Both the position numbers and the translations under genes were made by a program. The notes beneath the pieces are model-generated. The model made no database searches, had not been told where the DNA came from, and worked only from the letters and a program-made list of their open reading frames with translations. Below, piece after piece: positions 28,506 to 39,612 of a stretch of DNA of 64,000 nucleotides (positions are counted from its first letter, which is position 1; every line of letters begins with the position of its first letter). The stretch is from Phytohabitans rumicis (GTDB lineage Bacteria > Actinomycetota > Actinomycetes > Mycobacteriales > Micromonosporaceae), in the NCBI RefSeq assembly GCF_011764445.1, contig NZ_BLPG01000001.1, forward strand, positions 5,332,001-5,396,000, given 5' to 3'.

Positions 28506-29363
28506 ATGGCAGAAGCGTGGCGATACCGAGATCTCCGCGAGTCCGGCCTCAGCGAGGGCCAGATCCGTTGGCGGGCGGACGATCGGCAACTCGCTCGACC
28601 CTTCCACGGCGTGTACCTCGCGCCCAGCAACGCCCATGACGACGTGGCCCGTCTCCGCGCGCTCTTCCTTCGGTTGCCGCCGGAGGCCGTCGCGTGTCGG
28701 CAGACCGCGGCACGGCTCCACGGGTTCGGCGAATTCGCGCCGCTGTCACCGCAGGTGCACATCCTCGTACCTGCGGGACTAGCCCGACCACAAGTACGGG
28801 GCGTCAAGATCTACGACACGGTACGGCCGGTCGAGCCGGTGATGGTGCACGGCATCCCCTGCGTCCCGGCCGCGCGATGTGCGGTCGATCTGGCCCGGAC
28901 AAGCCGCAGGCTCGATGCATTGCCGGTGCTCGATGGGGCGCTTCGCCTCGGCGGTTGCACCACGGACGACCTCGCGGCAGAGGTCGCGCTGCATCAAAGG
29001 CTCCGCGGTGTGTGCCAGGTCAGAGAGCTGGTGTCACTCGCCGACCCGGGCGCTCAATGCCGGCAGGAGAGCCAGATGCGTCTGGTCATCATCGATGGTC
29101 AGCTACCGCGCCCGGAGCTGCAGGTGGCTGTTGTCGACGAGTACGGCAACGTGCGCTACTACCTCGACCTAGGCTGGCGCCGCAGGCGGGTCGGCGCGGA
29201 ATACGACGGCGTATCTCATCTCGACCGTGTGGTGGCCCGCCGGGATCGCGAGCGACACAACTGGCTCGTCGCGCAGGGCTGGCGAATGCGCTACTTCACC
29301 GATGTGGACCTCTACCGCCGCCCCCAGCACCTGGTGACGGTCTTGCGAGGGGCGCTGACCTAA
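28506..29363 (+). CDS. AbiEi-like N-terminal / DUF559-type endonuclease-fold protein
   Basis: A 285-residue soluble protein. The N-terminus (YRDLRESGLSEGQIRWRADD, GVYLAPSNAHDD) looks like the winged-helix AbiEi_4-type domain of type IV antitoxins. The middle is VACRQTAARLHGFGEFAPLSP. The C-terminus (YYLDLGWRRRRVGAEYDGVS, LVAQGWRMRYFTDVDLY) resembles the Vsr/DUF559 restriction-endonuclease fold with acidic D and E residues. Such genes are scattered in actinomycetes; no toxin partner is adjacent. It is flanked by inverted 64-bp palindromes in the middle of a conserved gene cluster, so it is likely an acquired cassette. Confidence 0.65.
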   Translation: MAEAWRYRDLRESGLSEGQIRWRADDRQLARPFHGVYLAPSNAHDDVARLRALFLRLPPEAVACRQTAARLHGFGEFAPLSPQVHILVPAGLARPQVRGVKIYDTVRPVEPVMVHGIPCVPAARCAVDLARTSRRLDALPVLDGALRLGGCTTDDLAAEVALHQRLRGVCQVRELVSLADPGAQCRQESQMRLVIIDGQLPRPELQVAVVDEYGNVRYYLDLGWRRRRVGAEYDGVSHLDRVVARRDRERHNWLVAQGWRMRYFTDVDLYRRPQHLVTVLRGALT

Positions 29364-29366
29364 ACC

Positions 29367-29430
29367 CGCCGATCTTGGGGTTTTCAGGTGCCATATCGGG
29401 CATCCCGACATGACAACTCCAAGATCGACG
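29367..29430 (-). repeat. palindromic repeat, family B, right copy
   Basis: A 64-bp element, CGCCGATCTTGGGGTTTTC through AACTCCAAGATCGACG, in inverted orientation relative to the copy at 28339-28402. It begins 3 bp after the stop of the DUF559-like gene and ends just before the DUF58 stop codon. Confidence 0.85.
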
Positions 29431-29432
29431 GG

Positions 29433-30712
29433 TTAGAGGGCGCCGGTGCGTTTTAGGCGTAGGTATGTGTCGGCTAAGAGTGAGGGGAAGGTGTCGGCGG
29501 GGGCGTCTAGGACTTCTACGCCGTGTCTTGTCAGGGCGTGTTTTACGCGGGTGCGTTCGGAGAGTGTGCGGAGGGTGGCGGCGTGGAGGTAGGGGTCGGA
29601 CGTCAGGTCCCGCAGTAGGGGGTCGTGGACGGCGGCCACTAGCACTTTGTGGCGTGTGGCCAGCCTCGGCAGGACGGGCAGGAGTCCTTCGCCCAGTGCG
29701 CCCGGCTCCAGGGCGGTGAAGAGCACGACCAGCGCCCGTTTCCGCTCCCGGCGCAGCACTTCGCCGACGACCAGTTCGAAGTCAGTCTCCACAAGGGACG
29801 GTTGCAGCGGCGCCAAGGCGTTGACCAGCCTGGGGAGCAGCACGTGCCGGCCGCCCGACACGCTGGCCCGGACCGCGGTGTCGACCGCGAGCAGGTCGAC
29901 CTGGTCGCCCGCCCGGGATGCGAGCGCGGCCAGCAGCACCGCGGCGTCGATCGCCGCGTCGAGCCGTGGTTCGGCGCCCACGAGTACGGCCGACGTGCGG
30001 CCGGTGTCGAGCACGCACACCACGCGGCGGTCGCGCTCCGGACGCCAGGTGCGTACGAGCACGTCGGAGCGGCGCGCGCTGGCCCGCCAGTCGATGGAGC
30101 GTACGTCGTCGCCGATGACGTACTCGCGGAGCACGTCGAACTCGGTGCCCTGCCCGCGACCGCGGGTCACCGTGGCGCCTTCGAGGGTGCGCAGCCGCGC
30201 CGTCTTTTCCGGCAGGAAGCGGCGCGAGTCGAAGCGCGGCAGCACGCGCAGTGTCCACTGTGGCATCTCCGGCCGTCCGGCCCGTTGGCGGAACGCCAGC
30301 CCCATCGGGCCGTACGACCGCAGGGTCAGTCGTACGGCGGGGCGGTCGCCGCGACGGGTCGGCGTCAGCGTCGTGTCCAGCACGGCGCTCTCGTCCGGCT
30401 GGACCACCACCCGGTGCGAGTACGGCGTCGCGCCGGCCGACGGGACCCACGCGTCCCGGATCTCGGCGCGCAGCGGGCGGGTGGAGCCGTTGCGCACCCG
30501 CAGGGAGACCGTCGCCGTCTCGCCGGACCGTACGGTGCGGGCGCCGTCCCGGCTCAGGGCGAGGTCGCGCAGCGCCGCCGCGAGCGTGAAGTCCACAAGG
30601 GACAGCAGCGCCACCCCGCCGGCCAGGACCAGGAGGCCCACCCACGGCGACTGCCACAGCGGCAGCGTGCCGGCGGTCAAGGCCAGCAGGGCGGCGGCCC
30701 GCCAGGTGAGCA

Positions 30713-30713
<1 letters not shown>
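29433..30713 (-). CDS. DUF58 domain protein
   Basis: A 426-residue protein. Two N-terminal membrane helices (LTWRAAALLALTAGTLPLW, SPWVGLLVLAGGVALLSLVD) are followed by a beta-rich part and then the DUF58 core: REYVIGDDVRSIDWRASARRSD, a VWA-like fold (VVCVLDTGRTS). The family works with MoxR AAA ATPases, possibly in protein or cofactor assembly. The start overlaps the MoxR stop (TGATG). Last gene of the leftward operon. Confidence 0.9.
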
Positions 30714-31677
<964 letters not shown>

Positions 31678-31684
<7 letters not shown>

Positions 31685-33048
31685 GCACTCCTTAGTGAAT
31701 CCACCAACGCATCCAGGTCGGCGTGCAGCCGCCGCAGTTCGTCATCGGTCTCCGGGCTGGCACCGTACAGCAGTGCGTCGATCTCGTCCCGGTCCCGTCC
31801 GGTCCGGGCGGCCACCGCGTCGACCAGGTCGGCGTCCGGTCCGAGCGACTGCGCGATCCGCTCGCGCGCGGCGGCCCGGAGGATGCCGGCGGTCGGCCCG
31901 CGCGCCTTCGCCCGCCGGTACAGGCGCCCGCGACCAAGGACGGTCTCGGCGGCCCGGACGGTCACCGGGAGCGGCTCGCTGACCGGCGGCCCGAGCCGGC
32001 GGGCCCGCCACAGCGCGAACACCAGCGCGGCCAACGCCAACTGGACCAGCAACGCCCAGAAGGACGGCGGAAAGGCGTTCCACAATGGATTTGGACGGTC
32101 CGCGGTGGAGTTTTCCTCGCCCGACGAGCCGGAGCCGGATTGCCCGTCGCCGGACGAGCCGGACCCGGATCCGGGCCGGCCGGGCCCGGACGAGCCCTCG
32201 GGCGACTGGCCGGCCTGCGACGGGCCCTCGGTCGCCGAACCCGGGCCGTCCGCCGTATCCGGCGGTGGCTCCACCTCGTGCAGGTCGAGCCACACCACGC
32301 GGGACTTCGTGCCGAGCAGGGCGGTGGCGAGCGCCTCGTTGCCGTGCTCGCCGATCCGGTCGTTGCGGAACGGGTCGTTGGCGCCGACCACCACGACCTC
32401 CGCGAAGAACGTGCGCTGGCGTACCACGCCGTCGCCGTAGCAGCGGTCGCCGTCGCCGATGTAGCGCTGGCGCAGTGCCGCCGCGACGCCCGCCGCTCGC
32501 GCTTCGTCCACTGTGCACGGTCCACCGTCATCCGGCGGGACCGCCTCGGCCGCCCACCGCCGGGCGCCGGTGGTCAGCTCGATGCCGGCGTCATCCAGGG
32601 TGCGCCGCGACGGGTCGACCAGCACCAGGCGCGTGCTCTGCGGCATGAGCCGGAGGAACGGCCGGTACGCCGGATGCACCGCGTCGGGCGCCGGCACGAA
32701 GAGCGTCGTGTCCCCGGCGCGCGCGGCGATCCGGGCGTCGATCGAACGGGTCACCCGCTGCACCTCGATGCCGCGGGCCCGCAGCGCCTCGGCCAGGCGC
32801 TGGCCACCGATGTCGGCGTCGCTGGTCGGGCTCAGGAACGCCGGGTCGCCGGGGTCGGGCTCCTCGACCGCGTACGACACGCCGGTCACCACGAGCAACA
32901 GCGCCGCGATCCCGAACGGTATGGCGAACCGGTGCCGCGCCCGCCGGCTCGCTTCGCTCGCTTTGGCCCCGGCAGCCGACAGACTCCGGCCTTGTCGCTC
33001 CGCGCCAAGCCTCGGACTCTGTCGGCTCCGGTGCCATCGTCGTTTCAT
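31678..33048 (-). CDS. DUF4350 domain membrane protein
   Basis: A 456-residue protein with an N-terminal membrane helix (FAIPFGIAALLLVVTGVSYAV) and an extracytoplasmic DUF4350 domain (ADIGGQRLAEALRARGIEVQ, RLVLVDPSRRTLDDAGIEL, GVVRQRTFFAEVVVVGANDP). A long Gly/Ser/Pro-rich linker precedes a second helix (SFWALLVQLALAALVFALW) and a cytoplasmic tail. The start overlaps the DUF4129 stop (ATGA). Component of the MoxR/DUF58 membrane cluster; molecular role unknown. Confidence 0.88.
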
Positions 33049-33656
33049 GACAAAGCCCGGTGCAGTTGGTCGGCGAGCTCGCGCATCCGGTCGTCGTGCC
33101 GGGCCTCGGCGGGGCGCTGGCCGTACCACACGTCGGAGAAGACGCCGCCGGCCTCGCGCAGTGGCTCGTCGACGACCGGCCGGGCCTTGGCCGCGGCGCC
33201 GGCCAGCTCGGTGACCGTCCAACCTGGACGGTGCTCGACGACGCGCCGCTCGATGAGCTCGCGCACCATCGCGCGGAGCCGCTCGCGGACCGCCTCGGCG
33301 TACCGGCCCTGGGCGGCGAGCCGGTCGGCCAGCGAGGCGAACGCGGCGGCCGGCAGGTCGGGCAGTTCGTCGTCGCCGGGTTGGGCGGGCGCGGCCGGGT
33401 CGGCGGTCACCGGGGCACGGCGCCGGCGCCGGAAGGGCCAGCGGGGCCGCAGCAGTCGCAGCAGCCAGCGCAGGCGCGGCCGGCGCAGGCGGACCCAGGG
33501 CAGGTGCCAGCGGGGGAGGCGGCGCGGCACCCACCGCGGCCACCAGTACCAGCCGGCCGCGGCCAGCGAAGCCGCCAGGAGAAGGAGCAGCGCCGCGATC
33601 GGCAGCGGCACCACGTCGCCAAGAGCCGCCACCGACTCGGTCCACCAGCGCGTCAA
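33045..33656 (-). CDS. DUF4129 domain membrane protein
   Basis: A 203-residue protein: one helix (VPLPIAALLLLLAASLAAAGWYWW), a strikingly Arg/Trp/Pro-rich basic segment, and a C-terminal DUF4129 domain with YAEAVRERLRAMVRELIERR, PGWTVTELA and FSDVWYGQRPA. A TTG start at 33656 overlaps the upstream stop (TTGA); no better start is visible. Such proteins resemble the non-catalytic parts of transglutaminase-type partners of MoxR/DUF58. Confidence 0.85.
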   Translation of the reverse strand: MTRWWTESVAALGDVVPLPIAALLLLLAASLAAAGWYWWPRWVPRRLPRWHLPWVRLRRPRLRWLLRLLRPRWPFRRRRRAPVTADPAAPAQPGDDELPDLPAAAFASLADRLAAQGRYAEAVRERLRAMVRELIERRVVEHRPGWTVTELAGAAAKARPVVDEPLREAGGVFSDVWYGQRPAEARHDDRMRELADQLHRALS

Positions 33657-34513
33657 CGGACCACTCCGAGCAACGCAGGCGTCAGCGTGCCGCGCCGGCT
33701 GGCCCGGACCAGCAGGATGTCGAGCCCTTCGGTGCGCATCCGGGTCTCCAGGTGCAGCACCGCGTCCAGGCAGGCCAGCGTGGGGTAGGCGACGGTGTTG
33801 ACGAGCAGCCAGGCGAGCGCGCTCATCCACCCGGTCCACTCCGCGCCGCCCAGGTGCAGCCCGTCGAGCGCGGCCAGCGCGCCCACGCCGAGCGCGACCC
33901 GGATGGCGAGCCACGCGACGTACCCGAGCACCCGGATCGCGCCGGCCCGCAGGCCCGCGCGGCACGCCAGCGCCGTGCCGCGCCGAAGCGCCCGGCCGGG
34001 CCCTAACCGATCGAGTACGACGGCCGGCACGGCGAGCCCGAGCAGGCCGTACGCGAGGAACCAGAATGGCCCGGCGAGCGCGGCGGCGAACGTCGCGGCG
34101 CCGGCCCCGACGGCGATCACGGCCACCGCGCCGAATCGGCCGCCGCGCGGATGCAGGAGCTGCCGGGCCGGCAGCCGCTGACCGAGTACGTCCGCTGCGG
34201 CGGCCCGGGAGGTCAGCCCGCCCAGCAGCGCGATGATCGTGACCTCCGTTGCCGCGCCGGTCGCGAGCATGACCCAGTACATCCCCAGGTGATCGAACTC
34301 CGGGAAGTTGGGCAGGTACGCGGGCGGCTCGGCGCCGGCGGCCCGCCGCAGCGGGGCCAGCAACGCCTGCTCGGCCGCCGCGAGCACCGCCGCCACGGGC
34401 AGCAGTACCCGGCCGTACCCGCGCAGCAGAGACACCGCGGCATCGAGCAGCTCGCCGACGGTGAGCGGGCGCAGCGGCAGCACTGCGCCATCCTGGCACG
34501 GGTCGGCCGGCAT
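33653..34513 (-). CDS. multi-pass membrane protein heading the MoxR/DUF58 operon
   Basis: About 276-286 residues, six predicted helices, starting PLRPLTVGELLDAAVSLLRG, typical of glycerophosphodiester phosphodiesterase membrane-domain-like proteins. A GTG at 34483 with AGGATGG upstream is the better start; the ATG at 34513 adds ten residues. It is transcribed first in the operon leading to DUF4129, DUF4350, MoxR and DUF58, and is divergent from mtrA (89 bp apart). Confidence 0.8.
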   Translation of the reverse strand: MPADPCQDGAVLPLRPLTVGELLDAAVSLLRGYGRVLLPVAAVLAAAEQALLAPLRRAAGAEPPAYLPNFPEFDHLGMYWVMLATGAATEVTIIALLGGLTSRAAAADVLGQRLPARQLLHPRGGRFGAVAVIAVGAGAATFAAALAGPFWFLAYGLLGLAVPAVVLDRLGPGRALRRGTALACRAGLRAGAIRVLGYVAWLAIRVALGVGALAALDGLHLGGAEWTGWMSALAWLLVNTVAYPTLACLDAVLHLETRMRTEGLDILLVRASRRGTLTPALLGVVR

Positions 34514-34602
34514 CGCGTACCCATGGCCTGATCGTCCGGTTTGTCATAACCCCAGGTGAGGGCCGGTCCCACGGATCGGACGCGAGGTGGAATATTGAAC
34601 GC

Positions 34603-35292
34603 ATGAGGGCTCGGGTACTGGTAGTCGACGACGATCCTGCGCTTGCCGAGATGCTCGGCATCGTGCTGCGCAGCGAGGGCTTTTTGCCGTCGTTCGTCGC
34701 CGATGGAGAGCGGGCGCTGGCCGCGTTCCGGGAGAGCCGGCCCGATATCGTGCTGCTCGACCTGATGTTGCCTGGAATGAGCGGAATAGACGTATGTCGG
34801 TCGATTCGTGGTGAATCCGGCATTCCGATCGTCATGCTCACCGCCAAGAGCGACACCGTCGACGTGGTGCTCGGCCTGGAGTCGGGCGCCGACGACTACG
34901 TGGTGAAGCCGTTCAAGCCCAAGGAGCTGGTGGCGCGGATGCGGGCCCGGCTGCGGCGCGGCGAGGACGCCGCCCCGGAGCTGCTGACCATCGGTCCGCC
35001 CGGCAACCAGATCACGATCGACGTGCCGGCGCACACGGTCAGCCGCGACGGCGAGGAGGTCAAGCTCACGCCGCTGGAGTTCGACCTGCTGGTGGCGCTG
35101 GCCCGCAAGCCGCGCCAGGTCTTCACCCGCGAGGTGCTGCTGGAGCAGGTCTGGGGCTACCGGCACGCCGCCGACACCCGGCTGGTCAACGTGCACGTGC
35201 AGCGGCTGCGCGCCAAGATCGAGCCGGATCCGGAGCGGCCGGAGATCATCCTGACCGTGCGCGGAGTCGGCTACAAGGCGGGCACCGGATAG
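34603..35292 (+). CDS. mtrA: response regulator MtrA
   Basis: A 229-residue OmpR/PhoB-type regulator. The receiver domain has the acidic pocket DDD (9-11), phosphoacceptor Asp53 in IVLLDLMLPGMSG, and Lys in VVKPFKP. The C-terminal winged helix ends LVNVHVQRLRAKIEPDPERP, ILTVRGVGYKAG. In actinobacteria MtrA controls cell division, cell-wall and replication genes and is essential in mycobacteria. The partner kinase gene lies 13 bp downstream, followed by lpqB, the conserved actinobacterial order. Confidence 0.97.
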   Translation: MRARVLVVDDDPALAEMLGIVLRSEGFLPSFVADGERALAAFRESRPDIVLLDLMLPGMSGIDVCRSIRGESGIPIVMLTAKSDTVDVVLGLESGADDYVVKPFKPKELVARMRARLRRGEDAAPELLTIGPPGNQITIDVPAHTVSRDGEEVKLTPLEFDLLVALARKPRQVFTREVLLEQVWGYRHAADTRLVNVHVQRLRAKIEPDPERPEIILTVRGVGYKAGTG

Positions 35293-35305
35293 CCTGGGTC
35301 CGGCC

Positions 35306-36985
35306 GTGGAAACTACCGCTACCTCCGTATCCGCGCTGTCCGCGCGGGCGCTGGCGGCTGCCCGGCGGCGCTGGCACGCGGTGGCGCGGCGGGCCGCGGT
35401 GCTGGCCGCCCCGATGCGCGGCACCTGGCGCCGCTCGCTGCACTTCCGGGTCGTCGCGATCACGCTGGTCGCGTCCAGCCTGCTGGTGGGCGCGTTCGCC
35501 TATCTGGTCGCGACGCAGAGCACCAACATCCTGCTGCAGCGCACCGAGGAGAACGCGCGGGCCCAGGTGAAGGTGGACGCCGAGTACGCGGCCGAGCAGC
35601 TCGGCATCTACAACCAGCCATTCAGCGCCGCCGTGCAGACCACGCTCAACCGCACCGCCAGCTCGCTGTCCCGGGGCGGGCCCGGCCAGGGCGGCGCGAT
35701 CGTGGCGATCACCGCCAGCCAGGTGCCCAGCCTCAAGACCGCGACCGTCCAGGCGGCCAACGTGTCGCCGCTGATCTCGCCGGAGCTGCAGGCCAAGGTC
35801 GTCGACGGACACGAGGTCGCGTGGCAGATCCGGACCCACGACCTCGGCGCCGGCCCGACCAAATACCTCGTGTACGGCTCGCCGGTGCCGACCGGCTTCG
35901 GGCAGGTCGAGCTGTACTACATCGTCCCGCTCACCACCGAAGACCAGACCGCTGTGCAGATCCGCGCGATGGTGCTGCTCACCGGCTTCGCGCTGGTGAT
36001 CCTCCTCGGTGTGCTGGCCGCCCTGGTCACCCGGCTGGTCGTCAACCCGGTCCGGGTCGCCGCGCGTACCGCCCAACGGCTGTCCGCCGGCCTGCTCGAC
36101 CAGCGCATGGCCGTCAACGGCGAAGACGATCTGGCCCTGCTGGCCGCGTCGTTCAACCAGATGGCCACCAACCTCCAGCGCCAGATCGTCCGGCTGGAGG
36201 AGATGTCGCGGCTGCAGCGGAGGTTCACCTCGGACGTCTCGCACGAGCTGCGTACCCCGCTCACCACCGTGCGGATGGCCGCCGACCTGATCTTCGCGGA
36301 GCGCGACGAGTTCGACCCCGCGGTGGCCCGCTCGGCCGAGTTGTTGCAGGCCGAGCTGGACCGGTTCGAGAGCCTGCTCACCGACCTGCTGGAGATCAGC
36401 CGGTTCGACGCCGGGTTCGCGATGCTGGACGCCGAGCCGACCGACCTGGTGCCGGTGGTGCGCCGGGTCGTCGACCGGCTGGACGGCGTGAGCAGCCGGG
36501 CCGGCGTGCCGATCGAGCTGAGCGTGCCCGACACGCCGGTGATCGCCGAGGTGGATCCGCGCCGGGTCGAGCGGATCCTGCGCAACCTGGTCGGCAACGC
36601 GGTCGAGCACGGCGAGGGCCGGCCGGTGGCGGTGACGCTCGGGGTGGACGATTCCGCGGTGGCGGTGACCGTACGGGACCGGGGCGTGGGGCTGCGCCCC
36701 GGCGAGGAGAAGCTGGTGTTCAACCGGTTCTGGCGGGCCGACCCGTCGCGGGCGCGGCAGACCGGCGGCACCGGTCTCGGGCTGTCGATCAGCCTGGAGG
36801 ACGCCCGGCTGCACGGCGGCTGGCTGGAGGCTTGGGGCGCACTGGGCCAGGGTGCCCAGTTCCGGCTCACCCTCCCGGTACGGGCCGGCGACCGGCTCAC
36901 CTCGTCGCCGCTGCGGCTCGTGCCGGCGGACGCGGTGCCTGGCCCGGCGCCCGACCAGCGCCCGACCGTCGAGGTGACCGCGTGA
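35306..36985 (+). CDS. mtrB: sensor histidine kinase MtrB
   Basis: A 559-residue kinase: basic N-terminus, TM1 (VVAITLVASSLLVGAFAYLV), extracellular sensor, TM2 (IRAMVLLTGFALVILLGVLAALV), HAMP, HisKA with FTSDVSHELRTPLTTVRMA (His near residue 312), and HATPase with NLVGNAVEHGEG, DRGVGLRPGE, GGTGLGLSI. It phosphorylates MtrA and responds to envelope/division cues, modulated by LpqB. GTG start after a weak Shine-Dalgarno; its stop overlaps the lpqB start (GTGA). Confidence 0.96.
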   Translation: METTATSVSALSARALAAARRRWHAVARRAAVLAAPMRGTWRRSLHFRVVAITLVASSLLVGAFAYLVATQSTNILLQRTEENARAQVKVDAEYAAEQLGIYNQPFSAAVQTTLNRTASSLSRGGPGQGGAIVAITASQVPSLKTATVQAANVSPLISPELQAKVVDGHEVAWQIRTHDLGAGPTKYLVYGSPVPTGFGQVELYYIVPLTTEDQTAVQIRAMVLLTGFALVILLGVLAALVTRLVVNPVRVAARTAQRLSAGLLDQRMAVNGEDDLALLAASFNQMATNLQRQIVRLEEMSRLQRRFTSDVSHELRTPLTTVRMAADLIFAERDEFDPAVARSAELLQAELDRFESLLTDLLEISRFDAGFAMLDAEPTDLVPVVRRVVDRLDGVSSRAGVPIELSVPDTPVIAEVDPRRVERILRNLVGNAVEHGEGRPVAVTLGVDDSAVAVTVRDRGVGLRPGEEKLVFNRFWRADPSRARQTGGTGLGLSISLEDARLHGGWLEAWGALGQGAQFRLTLPVRAGDRLTSSPLRLVPADAVPGPAPDQRPTVEVTA

Positions 36986-38815
36986 ACCGGCGCTCCGCGC
37001 TCACCCTGGCCGCCGCCTTCGCCGCGGGGCTGGCCGGCTGTGGCATCCCCGACGAGACCGAGGTCCGGACGGTGGGCGAGGGGCCGGAGCCCGGGCTCGC
37101 GACCAGCGGTGCCGTCGGTCTCGAGCCGCCGAAACGGGAGAGCGCCGCCACCGAGCCCGAATTCGTCCAGTACTACCTGAGCGCGGCCGCGGGCGAGGCG
37201 GACAAGGCGTACGCGCGGGTGCAGAAGTTCCTGGCGCCCAACCTCCAGAACCGGATCAAGGACAAGCCCGGCGAGGCGGTCGCGATCCACGTCGTGCACG
37301 TGCTCAGCACCGATATCGCCCTCGTGGGCGGCGCCTCCAAGGTCACGCTCAAGGTCGAGCAGGTCGGGGTGCTCAACGCGTTCGGCCAGATCGGCCCGGC
37401 GACGCAGACGACCAGCTCGTACAGCTTCACGATCGGCGTGGCGGAGGGCACCGCCGGCTGGGTCATCATCAAGGACGCCCCGGATGTGGCGCTGCTCAGC
37501 TCCGAGGCCCTGAACAACTACTACGAGCAGCGGACGCTCTACTTCTGGAGCGCCGACGAGCGGGTGCTGGTGCCGGACGCCCGCTATGTGCCCCGCGCGA
37601 TCTCGTTGGAGGGCCAGCCCACCGAGATCCTCGACATGATGATCAAGGGTGGACCCTCGCCCTGGCTCCTGCCCGGCGTGCGCCCGCTGCCGAACGGCAC
37701 CGACCGGACGCAGAACGTGCCGGACTCCGCCGACGACCGGCTGGAGATCGGCCTCAACGCGGAGGCCGCTCAGGGCGACGGGGGACAGGCCAGCATCGAC
37801 CGGCTCGGCAGGCAGCTGCTGTGGTCCCTGCAGCCGTACGTGCGCACCGACCTGGAGCTGAGGATCGACGGGCAAGCGAACAAGGCGTTCGTCGAAGACA
37901 ACGACTATCTCGCCGCGAACCCGGCGCATCTGCTCATCGAGACCCCGGAGCGGTTCGCGATCTACCAGGGCAAGATCTACCGGCTGGCAAGCTCGCCGAA
38001 CGGCGGCACCGCTCCGCTGCCCAAGGTCCTGCTCGGCGAAGGCGTCAACCAGAACATCGCCGCGGCGGCTCTCGCGCGCGAGCCCACCGGCCAGGGGTCC
38101 TGCTGGCCACGGCGCTCGTCGTCCAGCAGCAGGGGCAGCGCTTCCGGCTGCGGGTCGGATCCGGGTACGGCGACGCGGGCGGGCCATTGGCGACGGGACC
38201 CCGGACGTACGAGCGGATGGGGCGCCCGGTCTGGCTCAAGGCACCGCTGGACACCGGGCTGGTCGTGGCGGACGGGGAGTTGTACCGGTTCGCGCTGAAC
38301 AACGCCGTGCTCACCAAGGTCGACGTGGAGGGCATCGCCGGGCCGATCGCGGACGTCGGCGTCGCGCCGGACGGGCGCCGGATCGCGGTGGTGGCCGGCG
38401 GCAAGGCGTACGTGGCGACCGTGACTCGTGAGGACGGCGGCGTGGAGGTGCAGGGCGCCCAGGAGGTACGCGCCGGGCTGACCGACGTCACCGGGGTCGA
38501 CTGGAGCGGGGAGACCAAGGTCGTCTTGGCCGGGCGCGACATGAAAGAGGGAAGATCGCGGTCCGGCAGGTCAGCCTGGACGGCGGGATCATCGAGGACC
38601 AGCAGACCGAGCCGAGCCAGATCACGCATCTGGTGGCGTACCCGCGCAGCCCGCTCGTCGTCGGGCCGACCCCGGCCATGGTCATGTACGCCCGCGAGGA
38701 CTCGTCGTACGACCTCGACGGGGAAAACAAGCTGATCGAGGCGAGCGAGGTGGTGGGTGCCCCGGCCGACGCGCCACAGGGCGGCGCCACCGCGCCGTTC
38801 TTCCTGATGGGCTGA
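36982..38815 (+). CDS. lpqB: lipoprotein LpqB, two apparent frame breaks
   Basis: Joined, a ~610-residue lipoprotein: lipobox LAGC at Cys ~20, a GerMN-like domain (KRESAATEPEFVQYYLSAAA and onward), then a beta-propeller-like C-terminus (LLATALVVQQQGQRFRLRVG, VGVAPDGRRIAVVAGGKAYV). Break 1 is at the GGGG of 38094-38097 (repair gives TGQGVLLATALVV). Break 2 is near the GGG of 38549-38551 (repair gives DMKEGKIAVRQVSLDGG). Both are single missing bases. LpqB interacts with MtrB and affects MtrA activity. GTGA overlap with mtrB. Probably intact in vivo. Confidence 0.85.
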
Positions 38816-38821
38816 GCGGCG

Positions 38822-39529
38822 ATGCGCAGCATGGCCGGGCTGGTGGACCTCGTACTGCCCGCCGCCTGCGCCGGCTGCGAAGCCGAGCGGGTGCCGCTGC
38901 GGTACGGCGTCTGTGCGGAGTGCGCCGCGGAACTGGAGGACCTGCGCCCCGGCCCGACGTCGCCGACACCCGTGCCGGCCGGGTTGCCCCCGTGCACCGC
39001 GCTGGGCCCGTACGACGGGGTGCTGCGCGAGGTGCTGCTCGCCTACAAGGAACGCGGGCGCCATGGGCTGGCCGTGCCACTGGGCGCGTTGCTCGCCGAT
39101 GTGATCGCCTCTGCGGCCGGCGGGGACCCCTTGGGCGTACTCCTGATTCCGGTGCCGACGACGGCGCGGGCCGCGCGGGCCCGGCATGGTGATCACATGG
39201 GGCGGTTGGCCCGGCGGGCGGCGGACCGGTTGCGGCGCGCGGGCTGGCCCACGGCGGTGGCCCGGCCGCTGCGGGCGTTGCCGAAGCCGGACTCGGCGGA
39301 GTTGGACGCGGCCGGGCGGGCCGCGGCGGCGGAATCGGCGTTCCGGCTGCGGGCCGGGCGGGCGGCGGCGCTGCGGCGCGCGGCGGCCGGCCGGCGCGTC
39401 GTCGTCCTGGACGACATCGTCACGACCGGCGTGACGCTGGCCGCGGTGGCACGCTGTTTGGCGGCCATCGATATACCCGTGGACGGCGCTTCGGTGATCG
39501 CTGCGACGCGTCTCCGTTACGGGCAGTAG
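38822..39529 (+). CDS. ComF family phosphoribosyltransferase-like protein
   Basis: A 235-residue ComF-type protein. The N-terminal zinc-finger-like Cys pairs (CAGC, CAEC) are followed by LLAYKERGRHGLAVPLG and the C-terminal PRTase PRPP loop VVVLDDIVTTGVTLAAV. ComF helps DNA uptake in competent bacteria, but the family is also common in non-competent actinomycetes, where its role is unclear. Six bases after the lpqB stop, so co-transcribed with mtrAB-lpqB as in mycobacteria. Confidence 0.92.
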   Translation: MRSMAGLVDLVLPAACAGCEAERVPLRYGVCAECAAELEDLRPGPTSPTPVPAGLPPCTALGPYDGVLREVLLAYKERGRHGLAVPLGALLADVIASAAGGDPLGVLLIPVPTTARAARARHGDHMGRLARRAADRLRRAGWPTAVARPLRALPKPDSAELDAAGRAAAAESAFRLRAGRAAALRRAAAGRRVVVLDDIVTTGVTLAAVARCLAAIDIPVDGASVIAATRLRYGQ

Positions 39530-39612
39530 GTCCTCTTCACCCGAACGTGCTATCTGAGCGAATCTTCCCGAAACGGTCTTGGCTAGGAGGGGTGACTACT
39601 GGCCGCGCAAGA

